Notes under the pieces: model-generated
What the model was told of the DNA's origin: nothing
Databases searched by the model: none
What the model saw: only the letters and a program-made list of their open reading frames with translations
Shown here: piece by piece, positions 16,505-25,546 of the stretch
How the letters are laid out: every line of letters begins with the position of its first letter
Position numbering within the stretch: position 1 is the stretch's first letter
Assembly: GCA_025362015.1 (NCBI GenBank)
Contig: JANYIO010000266.1
Location: 1-41,380 of the forward strand
Length of the DNA: 41,380 nucleotides
DNA from: Gammaproteobacteria bacterium
GTDB taxonomy: Bacteria; Pseudomonadota; Gammaproteobacteria; Pseudomonadales; Cellvibrionaceae
Direction: 5' to 3'
Program-made: the position numbers and the translations under genes

Positions 16505-17091
16505 ACGACCCCTACTATATTTTTGCATTTTGCAAATCAACTAACGACAGAGCAACCATCCAACAATCAGCGCGAAAAACCACACCGTCGCCAGAACCAA
16601 AAGCATTTTATGGATATGTTGCACAACTAAACAGGCTATTAATGAGCGCCTATCACCTCAAACACCAGCAAAAACTGCTAATTGTGATCTCCTATTTTTC
16701 GCTCAAGTAGTTGAATACCATTGAGCTACTACGAAGAGATTTCTTTTTAATGCGCGGCTAATATTTAATCTTTTAGATCAAATAAACACCTGTTTTGTGT
16801 TTGCAGCTCTCAGGGACGAGAACCAGACATCGCGACAAAAAACATAACAATAATTATTGAGTGGTTTTTAACTGACAGATCCAACCGCAAAATTGTATAG
16901 CAATTTAAGCAGCAGCTGCCACAGTTGGCCGCCACCTTATATCAGCTGACATTTTTTTTCAAGGATGGTCTTTTCATAGGTCAAAAAAACCAATTACAGC
17001 AGAATACTCAGCCTGAATAACCGCTATTTTGTGTATAAATTCAACGCAATGTGGGTATACGAGCAAGCACTTTTAAAGGGTCACACAAAAA
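16505..17091. other. 587-bp non-coding region upstream of coxB
   Basis: No convincing gene on either strand. It lies between the coxB start and the end of the DUF486 gene, so it should contain the oxidase operon promoter. I could not find a sigma70 pair with good spacing, nor a clear TTGAT-N4-ATCAA Fnr/Anr box. A near-palindrome at 16706-16730 is the most conspicuous signal. There is a T8 tract at 16952-16959 after CAGCTG repeats. Confidence 0.6.
16706..16730. promoter_or_regulatory. Near-palindrome, candidate operator for the cox operon
   Basis: Two 11-bp arms flank ACC: AGTAGTTGAAT and ATTGAGCTACT, matching at 9 of 11 positions. It is 200 bp upstream of coxB in otherwise unstructured AT-rich DNA. 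No T tract follows, so a DNA-binding site is more likely than a terminator. The regulator is unknown. Confidence 0.35.
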
Positions 17092-17445
17092 TCACGCGAA
17101 CAATTTTTCCCTAAACATAAAAAATATCGCGCCAAGCAAACACAATCCCGCCCATAAATAATCCAGCTTAATGGGCTCCTTTAAATAATAAATGGCGAAG
17201 GGTACAAAGACACTAATACTAATCACTTCTTGTAAAATTTTTAATTGCCCGACGCTCATAACCGTGTGACCAATACGATTGGCCGGTACCTGCAGGAGAT
17301 ATTCAAACAACGCAATTCCCCAACTGATGAACGCAGCAATAAGCCAGGGTTTATGACTAAGCTCTTTTAAATGCGCATACCACGCAAAGGTCATAAACAC
17401 ATTGCTGCAGATAAGTAGCAGGATAGTAATACTGGTGGGCGGCAT
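17092..17445 (-). CDS. DMT-family small membrane protein (DUF486)
   Basis: A 117-residue protein with four TM helices covering nearly the whole length, closely resembling the DUF486 group of the drug/metabolite transporter superfamily. Typical segments are CSNVFMTFAWYAHLK, WLIAAFISWGIALFEYLLQVPANRIG, VGQLKILQEVISISVFVPFA, and a final WAGLCLLGAIFFMFR. The substrate of this family is not established. It lies downstream of the 118-residue membrane protein gene on the same strand, 46 bp away, and may be co-transcribed. Confidence 0.85.
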   Translation of the reverse strand: MPPTSITILLLICSNVFMTFAWYAHLKELSHKPWLIAAFISWGIALFEYLLQVPANRIGHTVMSVGQLKILQEVISISVFVPFAIYYLKEPIKLDYLWAGLCLLGAIFFMFREKLFA

Positions 17446-17491
17446 AATGACTACTCGCTATTTATTATTGGCCCCTATTTATGATCGACCC

Positions 17492-17848
17492 CTATTTATT
17501 TTCGGCGTTCGGCAAATCCAGTTTTTTCCCCGCGAGATAAGAGGCCACTATGCTTACGCACCAACAGATAATAAATACCCATTTGGCTTCATTTGCATAA
17601 GACCCCGGCTGACTCATCATTTTATCAATAAAATCAGACACGGCAGCTGGATCAAGCGGCAGAGATCCGTCGACAAGCTTATCGGAAACTTGCCCTGCGA
17701 TTTCCATAGTCACACGAAAGTAATAGGTTGCGGCAATGAGTGAGGGGCCCAGGTAAATCAATCCACTTCTATATTGTTTTAACCACAACAACCCTGCTCC
17801 CGGCAGAATAAGTGCAGAATATAAAGCGGCTTTGGTAGATTTTTGCAT
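17492..17848 (-). CDS. Hypothetical membrane protein
   Basis: 118 residues, not recognised. It has a hydrophobic N-terminal stretch with a Pro-Gly-rich turn (ALILPGAGLLWLKQYRSGLIYLG, about 12-34) resembling TM2-type hairpins. A polar segment with an Asp-rich helix follows (about 55-85), then a C-terminal TM (WVFIICWCVSIVASYLAG, about 90-107). The stop lies 46 bp before the DUF486 gene, and rlmJ ends 5 nt upstream of its start, so the three minus-strand genes probably form one transcript. No function can be assigned. Confidence 0.7.
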   Translation of the reverse strand: MQKSTKAALYSALILPGAGLLWLKQYRSGLIYLGPSLIAATYYFRVTMEIAGQVSDKLVDGSLPLDPAAVSDFIDKMMSQPGSYANEAKWVFIICWCVSIVASYLAGKKLDLPNAENK

Positions 17849-17853
17849 AAATA

Positions 17854-18696
17854 TTATTCCATCACTAATTGCTCAAGTCGATAAAATCCCGCACCATCTT
17901 CGCTAAGATTGTCGGCCAAATAGGGCAAAGCTTGTTCCATGGCCGCCCACAACGTCCACGGAGGATTAATAACAAATAAACCGCTGGAATTCATACCGTA
18001 CTCCGGGTTATCTGCAGCGATACCCAATTCAAATAATTGAATATTTTTAATACCACTTTTCTTAAAGGCCCGCTCCATTTCATCAATACGCTGACGCAAT
18101 ACTACTGGATACCAAATCACAAAAGTACCCGTGGCAAAACGTTTGTGCGCAGCAATAACTTGCTTTACCACGTCTTGATAATCACTTTTAATTTCATAAG
18201 ATGGATCAATAAAAACTAACGCGCGACGATCCGGCGGCGGCAAGAGTGCTTGCATACCCGCAAACCCATCATCATCAGTAATCGTGACCCGCTTATCTTT
18301 ACCGACAGCTTCCGTTAATAAACGCCAATCGGTGCTGTGTAGCTCATGCAAAAATAAACGATCATCAACCCGCAAAACTGACTGCATTAACAGCGGCGAA
18401 CCGGGGTAATTCTGTAACCGCTCAGTTGGGTTATAGCTTTTAACCGCATTAACATATTCTTTCAACAACGCGGGTAAATCTGCTTTCTCCCATAACTTGC
18501 CAATACCATCATCGAATTCACGGTTTTTGAGCGGCTGACTGTTGCCAAATTTATACGCGCCAGCACCCGCATGAGTATCAATAATACGCAGCGGTTTTTC
18601 TTTTTGCGTCATGTAGGTCAAAGTGTGTATCAATAAGCTGTGCTTAAGCACATCGGCAAAATTACCGGCGTGATACGCGTGACGATAGCTAAGCAT
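17854..18696 (-). CDS. rlmJ: 23S rRNA (adenine-2030-N6)-methyltransferase RlmJ
   Basis: SAM-dependent enzyme that methylates A2030 of 23S rRNA. The 280 residues match E. coli RlmJ in length. The N-terminus MLSYRHAYHAGNFADVLKH is the family hallmark. IIDTHAGAGAY (about 38-48) is SAM motif I, and FIDPSYE is the DPPY-like catalytic motif IV, here D-P-S-Y. The RlmJ-specific insertion after motif I is present. AGGA lies 8 nt before the ATG. It is divergent from tamA, and a -10 TATAAT is at 18724-18729. Confidence 0.95.
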   Translation of the reverse strand: MLSYRHAYHAGNFADVLKHSLLIHTLTYMTQKEKPLRIIDTHAGAGAYKFGNSQPLKNREFDDGIGKLWEKADLPALLKEYVNAVKSYNPTERLQNYPGSPLLMQSVLRVDDRLFLHELHSTDWRLLTEAVGKDKRVTITDDDGFAGMQALLPPPDRRALVFIDPSYEIKSDYQDVVKQVIAAHKRFATGTFVIWYPVVLRQRIDEMERAFKKSGIKNIQLFELGIAADNPEYGMNSSGLFVINPPWTLWAAMEQALPYLADNLSEDGAGFYRLEQLVME

Positions 18697-18723
18697 GGAA
18701 ACATCCTGAAAATGAATGGTCAG

Positions 18724-18729
18724 ATTATA
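18724..18729 (-). promoter_or_regulatory. -10 element of rlmJ promoter
   Basis: Perfect TATAAT on the minus strand, 28 bp before the rlmJ start. The -35 region (around AGTTTC) is poor. Confidence 0.4.
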
Positions 18730-18883
18730 GCGGAATTTCCTAACGAAACTTTGAGACTTTCATCCGCTAAGGTAAAGTGGCGGTCATTGCAGCTTAGGAT
18801 CATCCATTTTGAATGCCCCCCAACCTCCAGCTTGTGTGCTACGGCTTAGTTACTTAGGGCTTTGTTACTCAGGGTTTTGTAAA

Positions 18884-20662
18884 ATGTTGTTCACTCAATA
18901 CTGCAAGAGCTACAAGAACTGCAAGAGACTATTCTGCAAACGACTATTGTCACCGCTCTTGATGACATTAGCCTTGTCACTTAATTCCGCATGGGCCGAA
19001 ACCAATCCTGAAATTAGTATTGCAGGCGGCCCAGTCACGCTGCGAGATAACATTCGGCAATATCTAACGATTGCCGATGAAAAATGCTCATCCCCTCTGT
19101 GGCGCTTGCAATCGTTGCTCGGCGAAGCGGACCAGGAAATAGACCTCGCAGCCCAGGCAGTGGGCTACTACCAGCTCACATTTACCACCAAACTTACACA
19201 GAACAATAATTGCTGGCAGCTGCACATCGACCTCACACCTGGCGAAGCAGTAAAGATCAGCGACTTACGCGTGCTTGTTAATGGCGATGGTGAAGATGAC
19301 GCTATATTCCAACAGTTGGCGCAAACACCCAACATAAAAGTGGGCGACACGTTAAATCATGGGCGTTATGAAAGTTTAAAAAATCGTATTCTGACAATGG
19401 CAAGCAGCCGCGGCTATTATGATGGTCACTTTGAAGTGGCAAAAATACTTGTTAACACTGGCAATAATACTGCGGCGATTGATTTAATTTATACCACAGG
19501 CCGTCGCTACCGCTTCGGTGAAATTCGCATCTCGCACAATATTCTCTCTGAAGATTTTTTGCGGCGTTACCTAAATATCAGCAGGGGTGATTATTATGAT
19601 ACGGATAAATTATTAGAATTAAAAAATCTCTACAATGCCTCTAATTATTTTAACGTGGCAACAGCATCACCCGACATCCAAAATATCACAAATTATGAAG
19701 TGCCCATTGATGTTGTACTCGAAGAGCGTAAACGTCGCGCCTACTCCTATGGTGCTGGCATAGCAACGGATACAGGGCCGCGTTTATTGTTGGGCTTTGA
19801 AGATCGCTACGTGAATGATTCCGGGCATAGCATAAAAGCAGATCTTAGTGACTCTAAAATAAAAACCAACGCACTACTAAGTTATAACATTCCACTGCAA
19901 CAGCCATCCTATGAATTTTTGAAATTCTATACCGGCTACGATAGAGAAGAAATCGACATTAGCGACAGCCGAAAGAAAACTCTGGGCACTAGCTATACCT
20001 ATTACCAAAATAATCACTGGCTACATACTTATGCCATCGATATTGAAAATGAAGCTTCGCGCGTCAACGACGACGATTTTAAATACACCCATTTACTGAT
20101 TCCTTCCGTTACTTTTTCGCGCACCCAAACTGACGGCCAGCCTTATCCATTAGCAGGGTGGCGTTTGCTCGGCAAGCTATCAGGCTCACCAAAAACATTG
20201 GGCTCTGATCTCAGCTTTTTACAATTTTATGCGCAAGCAAAATATATTTATTCGCTACCAGTGGGACGGTTACTGCTACGCACCGAACTAGGTACAACCA
20301 AAACAGATGATATTGATCAGCTACCCGTTTCAAAACGTTATTTTGCCGGGGGCGATGCCAGTGTGCGCGGCTACGCTTATAAATCGCTAGGCCCAGCGGA
20401 TAGCGCTGGAAATATAATTGGCGGCAATAACTTATTGGTAAGTAGTATTGAGTACGATTATTTAATATTACCTAAATGGGCACTCGCCACCTTTTATGAT
20501 GTAGGTAACGCCGCAGATAATTTAAACCTTAAACCAAGGCATAGTGCCGGTATTGGTGTACGTTGGATTTCCCCTATAGGCCCCGTTCGCGTTGATATTG
20601 CCCACGCCTTTGATGACGACAAAGGCTGGGGCATACACCTGACTATGGGCCCAGATCTGTAA
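18884..20662 (+). CDS. tamA: Outer-membrane translocation and assembly module protein TamA
   Basis: Omp85-family beta-barrel that works with TamB in outer-membrane protein and lipid assembly. From 18884 the product has 592 residues (E. coli TamA 577). A signal peptide ends at SLNSAWA, followed by three POTRA domains (about 50-260) and a 16-stranded barrel (about 270-592). The barrel contains the conserved loop-6 signature KRYFAGGDASVRGYAY (VRGY motif) and the C-terminal strand ending in aromatic/hydrophobic alternation (WGIHLTMGPDL). An upstream start at 18809 is open, but it would place 25 residues before the signal peptide; CAGGG precedes the chosen ATG. tamB follows after 106 bp. Confidence 0.93.
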   Translation: MLFTQYCKSYKNCKRLFCKRLLSPLLMTLALSLNSAWAETNPEISIAGGPVTLRDNIRQYLTIADEKCSSPLWRLQSLLGEADQEIDLAAQAVGYYQLTFTTKLTQNNNCWQLHIDLTPGEAVKISDLRVLVNGDGEDDAIFQQLAQTPNIKVGDTLNHGRYESLKNRILTMASSRGYYDGHFEVAKILVNTGNNTAAIDLIYTTGRRYRFGEIRISHNILSEDFLRRYLNISRGDYYDTDKLLELKNLYNASNYFNVATASPDIQNITNYEVPIDVVLEERKRRAYSYGAGIATDTGPRLLLGFEDRYVNDSGHSIKADLSDSKIKTNALLSYNIPLQQPSYEFLKFYTGYDREEIDISDSRKKTLGTSYTYYQNNHWLHTYAIDIENEASRVNDDDFKYTHLLIPSVTFSRTQTDGQPYPLAGWRLLGKLSGSPKTLGSDLSFLQFYAQAKYIYSLPVGRLLLRTELGTTKTDDIDQLPVSKRYFAGGDASVRGYAYKSLGPADSAGNIIGGNNLLVSSIEYDYLILPKWALATFYDVGNAADNLNLKPRHSAGIGVRWISPIGPVRVDIAHAFDDDKGWGIHLTMGPDL

Positions 20663-20768
20663 TCCGAATGCAAACGAAACGTTCAACCTTAAACATAGCA
20701 CCTTGAAGTAGCAAATATTTCGCAACCGAAAATTTATCACTGACTGAAAACTTATTACTGAAGAACAG

Positions 20769-23700
20769 ATGAAAAAAATATTTTATTATTTGCAATCGAG
20801 CCAGTGGATAAAGCGATTTTTCTTATGGTCATTCGCATTGCTGGCCATTTTTATTCTATTGCTCAGCGCAATCGTATCCACGCAATCCGGTAGTCGCTGG
20901 GTAGTTACACACGCCGCACAAATGGCAGATGTTCAACTCGGAAGTTTTAAGGGGAACTTATTAACCGGCCTGGATATTGTTAGCCTTGATTGGAATAAAA
21001 ATGAACTGCACATCCACGCCGAAAAAATTTCGTTCCGCTGGCAACCCCTGGCTCTTTTCTATACTGCTGTATCCGTACAATCTTTCTCAGCAGAAAAAAT
21101 TCGTGTGCAGCTCCCTGCAACTAAAGAAGCGGAAAATGTACCTGAGCCAGAACACTATAACTGGCCCAGCCTGGCGCTGCCATTGCGCATTGAACTGGGA
21201 GGGCTAAAGTTACACGACATACAGGTTCAGCAAGATAATAAAGAAGTATTATTAAATAGCATTAGCGGCTCCTTAAGCCTTGGCACCTTTCATCTACGCA
21301 TTAATGATTTGGTGTTAGATAACCAACAATTTAATATTGCCACCAAGGGCACTATGGATTTGCGCTACCCCTACAATCTGGATATAAAAAGTCAATGGCA
21401 ATATAAAACCGAAACACAAAACATTGCGCCCAGCAGCAGAGCAAAAATGAGTGGCGAAGCAAAGATTAGTGGCGATATAAAAAAAATAACGGTAGTACAT
21501 AACCTGAAACAACCGGTACTCGTAACAAGTACAGCCACGATTAAACCTGCTTTGCATTCAAAGAAACAAAAACCTGATGCGGATATTATTATCGAATGGT
21601 CGCAACAAGATCTTCCGTCTACACCCTTGGAAAATCAAAATAAATTTCTAAAAGAAATCCTCACAACGCAAGGCCATTTACAAATTACTGGCTGGCTGGA
21701 CAGCTACACTATTCAAGGCACTACCACCGAGAAAACCATTGAATCGCAACTGACGACTGACATTAATATAAAAGGTACGCGCAACGCTGCCACGCCAAGC
21801 GAAAAAAGCAGCATGATGTGGCAATTTGAAAAAGTTATTATTAGCAATGAGCCATTAGTCAATATTCCTGATAATCCACAAAAAAACTCTTTGCAAAAAA
21901 GCTATTTGCAAAAAAATTATTTGCAATTAGCGGGCAATATTAAATGGTCACCAGCAATCAATTGGAATTTAACACTGCATGGAGAACACTTTAATACGGG
22001 CCAGCTATTTGCCGACTGGCCGAGCGATTTACAAATAAATATTGCGACCACCGGCGAGTTTAAAAATCAACAGGATTTTTCCGCGCCCAATTGGCGCACA
22101 ACGATTAGCCAACTCAGTATTCAAGGTGAGTTACGCGGCTTACATTTGGAAACTCAAGGCACCGTGAATTTTGATGGCAACCAATGGCAATCCTCTAACA
22201 TTAACATTGCGCTCGGCGCCAACCAATTATATTTAAAGGGCAAAGCCGGAAAGGATCTAGTACTGGAATGGAATATAAATGCGCCGCTGCTGAATCAGAT
22301 TGACCCCGGCGTGAATGGCAGCGTTATTTCTTCAGGATTTTTCAATGCTGCTGCCATAGATAATAACAATATTAGTAAGGATAATAACAACACTAAAAAG
22401 GATAATGCAAAAGTCGCGAATGATAAAACCAAAATAAAAATGCAAATGAATGCGCAAATCAATCGCTTTTCCTGGCGAGGATATTCAGCAGATAAATTAA
22501 TTCTTAATTTACAATCCAAGGTTAAAGATATTTATCAACTAACACTGGATGCAGATCATTTACAACTGCAGGAGCAGCGTATATCCAGCATCAACATTAA
22601 AGGTGATGGTAGTGTTGCACAACATAATTTAACCGGAGTTTTGCAAAGCCCCACTTATGGAACGCTTGACTTTGGTTTGGACGGCACTTGGAAAAACAAG
22701 CTATGGCAAGGAAAATGGCGCAACCTTTCCATGCTACTCAAAAAAATTCCTCGCTGGTATCTATCATCAAGCTCAATCATGCAAGCAGATCAATCGCATT
22801 TTGAATTAGGTCGGCTGTGTTTAACGACTGCAGGTGATGTTACTGTTGAAACCCAATCAATGCTGAATCAAAATTTATTACCGCACAGCAACGTGGATGC
22901 TAATGTATTAGATAAATTAACCGGTAAAACCACCGCAGAAAGCGATGTAGCGACTCAGGAATCACCGCGCATATGTATTGCCAGCAAATGGAATAGTGGT
23001 GCAGATTTATTGGCGTCTGTGAGCGCGGTCGCCGTACCCTTACGTCAAGCACAAGCCTGGTTTAAACCCGAGGTTACTTTGGCGGGAGTCGTGGATGCGC
23101 AACTATTATTGCAAGCGGCTGCGAACCATCCGCTCTCTGTAGAAGCTCACCTGCAAACCCGCAGTGCGCAATTCATTTATCAGTTTCATGGCGGCAATAC
23201 TGAAGTCTACCCACTCAAGGAAGGTAAGCTGGATGCAACCTTAAAAAACAATCTGCTTTACACATCGCTAGTGATGGATTGGGGCAAATACGGCGTCATT
23301 AACGCAGATAATAAATACACTATTGCCGATAAAAAAATTCAGGGAAAGTTATCAGCGTCATTACCTGATTTAGCGCCCCTGGAAAGTTTATTGCCTTCTT
23401 TGGATGATATACATGGCGCGGCAAGTGCTGCAATTATTGTGCAAGGCACTATCGATAACCCGGCGGTTACTGGCAATCTTACTCTCAGTAATGGCAGTGC
23501 TAACGTGCCAAAATTAGGGCTGGAGCTAAAAGAAATTTCACTCCAACTCACGAGCCAGGAGGCAAATTTAATTCATGTCAATGGTCAACTTTTATCTGGC
23601 GATGGCCGTTTAATGCTGAAAGGTGAGATCGCAAATATAGGGGCTGAAAACTGGCAGTGTCACGGCAATATTTTTGGCAACGGCATTCGTATTATTCAAC

Positions 23701-24629
23701 AGACACAATTGTCTGCAACCATCAGCCCCAACTTAACCTTCACAGCAGATACACACGCCATTAATTTAAATGGTAGTACCGAAATTCCCTGGGCACGCAC
23801 CGCGATTAAAACCTTACCTGCGTCTGCCACTCGCGCATCTAACGACGTTACTATTTTGGAATCCGAAAATTATGGCCCACAACAGCGTGCAGAAAAAACG
23901 TCCATTCCATTTTATACCAATGTCATTTTATATTTTGGTGACGATGTGCGCTTCAAAGGATTTGGTTTGGATGGGCAGCTCACTGGAAAAATTAATGTTT
24001 TAAAAGAACAGAATCGACAAACTCTCACTACCGGTTTCGTGGCGATCAATAATGGAATTTACAAAGCTTACGGGCAGGAGTTGACCATCGAGCGCGGCCG
24101 TTTAATATTTCAAGGGCCCTACGATAATCCGGGCTTGGATATACGCGCAATACGTACTATAGAAACTGCGACCAGCGCCGGCCAAGCCGTTGTTGCCGGC
24201 CTGGAAATTGGCGGGACTCTACAACACCCTAAAAGTACGGTGTTTGCCATTCCTACGCTCGAAGATAGTAAAGCCATGGCACTGCTGGTAACCGGCAAAG
24301 CGCTGGACCAATTATCCAATGGTGATGCCTATTTAGTTATTGCCGCAATGAGTAGCATGGGCGTGGAAAATGAATCCAGTATCACCGCAGATATTGCGCA
24401 TTTTTTTCGCCTCGATGAAATCACCATCAAAGCCGACAAAGGTTTAGATCAAAGTTCATTGTGGATGGGAAAATACATAACACCCAGATTATTTGTGCGC
24501 TATGTGGTGGGATTATTTGATCAAGCTTTTACGCTGGGAATGCGCTACCAAATTACGAACAAATTACGCATCGAAGTAGAGTCCGGGAAAACACAAAGTG
24601 TGGATGTGATTTATAAAATCGAGCATTAA
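20769..24629 (+). CDS. tamB: Translocation and assembly module protein TamB
   Basis: Very long inner-membrane-anchored, periplasm-spanning AsmA-like protein (bridge-like lipid-transfer superfamily) that partners TamA. The 1286 residues (E. coli 1259) have an N-terminal signal-anchor (about 14-37), a long beta-rich groove region and the C-terminal DUF490/TamB domain. That domain contains NNGIYKAYGQELTIERGRLIFQG, the NPGLDIRA motif, VGLEIGGTLQHP-type strands and the terminal LRIEVESGKTQSVDVIYKI. Two in-frame short repeats occur in the middle: LQKSY/LQKNY (21890-21919) and DNNNISK/DNNNTKK (22359-22400). The stop is 4 bp from the stop of the convergent lipase gene. Confidence 0.95.
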   Translation: MKKIFYYLQSSQWIKRFFLWSFALLAIFILLLSAIVSTQSGSRWVVTHAAQMADVQLGSFKGNLLTGLDIVSLDWNKNELHIHAEKISFRWQPLALFYTAVSVQSFSAEKIRVQLPATKEAENVPEPEHYNWPSLALPLRIELGGLKLHDIQVQQDNKEVLLNSISGSLSLGTFHLRINDLVLDNQQFNIATKGTMDLRYPYNLDIKSQWQYKTETQNIAPSSRAKMSGEAKISGDIKKITVVHNLKQPVLVTSTATIKPALHSKKQKPDADIIIEWSQQDLPSTPLENQNKFLKEILTTQGHLQITGWLDSYTIQGTTTEKTIESQLTTDINIKGTRNAATPSEKSSMMWQFEKVIISNEPLVNIPDNPQKNSLQKSYLQKNYLQLAGNIKWSPAINWNLTLHGEHFNTGQLFADWPSDLQINIATTGEFKNQQDFSAPNWRTTISQLSIQGELRGLHLETQGTVNFDGNQWQSSNINIALGANQLYLKGKAGKDLVLEWNINAPLLNQIDPGVNGSVISSGFFNAAAIDNNNISKDNNNTKKDNAKVANDKTKIKMQMNAQINRFSWRGYSADKLILNLQSKVKDIYQLTLDADHLQLQEQRISSINIKGDGSVAQHNLTGVLQSPTYGTLDFGLDGTWKNKLWQGKWRNLSMLLKKIPRWYLSSSSIMQADQSHFELGRLCLTTAGDVTVETQSMLNQNLLPHSNVDANVLDKLTGKTTAESDVATQESPRICIASKWNSGADLLASVSAVAVPLRQAQAWFKPEVTLAGVVDAQLLLQAAANHPLSVEAHLQTRSAQFIYQFHGGNTEVYPLKEGKLDATLKNNLLYTSLVMDWGKYGVINADNKYTIADKKIQGKLSASLPDLAPLESLLPSLDDIHGAASAAIIVQGTIDNPAVTGNLTLSNGSANVPKLGLELKEISLQLTSQEANLIHVNGQLLSGDGRLMLKGEIANIGAENWQCHGNIFGNGIRIIQQTQLSATISPNLTFTADTHAINLNGSTEIPWARTAIKTLPASATRASNDVTILESENYGPQQRAEKTSIPFYTNVILYFGDDVRFKGFGLDGQLTGKINVLKEQNRQTLTTGFVAINNGIYKAYGQELTIERGRLIFQGPYDNPGLDIRAIRTIETATSAGQAVVAGLEIGGTLQHPKSTVFAIPTLEDSKAMALLVTGKALDQLSNGDAYLVIAAMSSMGVENESSITADIAHFFRLDEITIKADKGLDQSSLWMGKYITPRLFVRYVVGLFDQAFTLGMRYQITNKLRIEVESGKTQSVDVIYKIEH
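21890..21919 (+). repeat. 15-bp tandem repeat inside tamB
   Basis: Two units of TTTGCAAAAAA plus four variable bases, followed by a third TTTGCAA. It is in frame and encodes LQKSY-LQKNY-LQ. Contains A-runs of six and seven. Confidence 0.75.
22359..22400 (+). repeat. 21-bp tandem repeat inside tamB
   Basis: Two 21-bp units starting GATAATAACAA, then a partial third GATAATGC. In frame; encodes DNNNISK, DNNNTKK and DNAK, a hydrophilic linker. Confidence 0.75.
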
Positions 24630-24633
24630 TATT

Positions 24634-25419
24634 TTATTTTTTTAGCTGCTGATAATCTATGCCAGTAACGTGACTGATGAGTTGAAGGTAGCGTTCAACA
24701 TGTTCATTCGAATTAAACAAATAATCCGTATGCCAGCCAATTAATGCCAAATGGTCAACCGGCCATCTCGGCAAAATTAGCCAATTTTTTCGCTCTGCAG
24801 ATTCAACGACAACAACACCATCATTAGGTACATTTTCAATGCCGCCAATCTGGCTGGCAAATTTTAGTATTGCGGAAAACTTATTGCCGGCGAGCGCATC
24901 ACCCGCAATCGCGTAATAAGTTATGCCTGCGGCATCAGGACAGTCGCGATTAAATGCCGCACAAGCCGCCGTCGTTAAATCTAATAATCCTTGCGCACGC
25001 GATGGCAAAAAATTGAGAATTTTTTCAGTCACATACGTACCGCCAGCAGCGACATCGGCATCCGCCACAGGCGAACCATCGTGCGGCGTACCAATAGTGG
25101 TAAGCACTAAAACTCTGGCGCTAAGCGTTGGGTTTTGATGCAGCGCCAGGCGTGCATCAAGCCCACCCATACTATGCGCGATAATATAAATTTCATCGTC
25201 TGGGAAAGTGTTTTTAAGAATTAATTCCGCGAGCCTATCGGCGCGCATTTGCACTGAGCCGATAGTAGGTACATGCGGCTCAAGCACCTTAAGTACTTTT
25301 TGATTAATGGCAGCGGACACGCCCGAAAAATATCTAAACTTATTAATAAGCTTGCCAAGGAGAAGAAATTTTGGCGCGCCAAAACCGAGAATGCCGTGTG
25401 CCAATACCAATACTTTCAT
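24634..25419 (-). CDS. Lipase-like alpha/beta hydrolase
   Basis: 261 residues of alpha/beta-hydrolase fold related to bacterial triacylglycerol lipases of the family I / PGAP1 type. It starts MKVLVLAHGILGFG, with the oxyanion HG motif. The nucleophile elbow is AHSMGG (S83), where Ala replaces the usual first Gly of GxSxG. The likely acid is D200 (PNDGVV) and the likely base H223 (PVDHLALIGWH). No signal peptide is visible, so it is probably cytoplasmic or leaves by another route. AGGAG lies 8 nt before the ATG. No foldase gene is adjacent. Substrate not predictable; a depolymerase or esterase role is also possible. Confidence 0.85.
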   Translation of the reverse strand: MKVLVLAHGILGFGAPKFLLLGKLINKFRYFSGVSAAINQKVLKVLEPHVPTIGSVQMRADRLAELILKNTFPDDEIYIIAHSMGGLDARLALHQNPTLSARVLVLTTIGTPHDGSPVADADVAAGGTYVTEKILNFLPSRAQGLLDLTTAACAAFNRDCPDAAGITYYAIAGDALAGNKFSAILKFASQIGGIENVPNDGVVVVESAERKNWLILPRWPVDHLALIGWHTDYLFNSNEHVERYLQLISHVTGIDYQQLKK

Positions 25420-25546
25420 TCCATGTAACTCCTATCCGAATAGTTTACAAAATGTCACAGTCAAAAATAAATTGTGCGCAAGCAATTACAAAGTATAACC
25501 ATTTAAAAGTATAGCCATTTAAAAGCGATTATTGAAAATAATGACG

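Noticed and set aside
16872-16959. Possible small RNA: CTGACA-N18-TATAGC promoter followed by CAGCTG repeats and a T8 tract
   Set aside because: The predicted transcript would be only about 50 nt, the stem is short with a long loop, and the CAGCTG repeats pair only because each is self-complementary.
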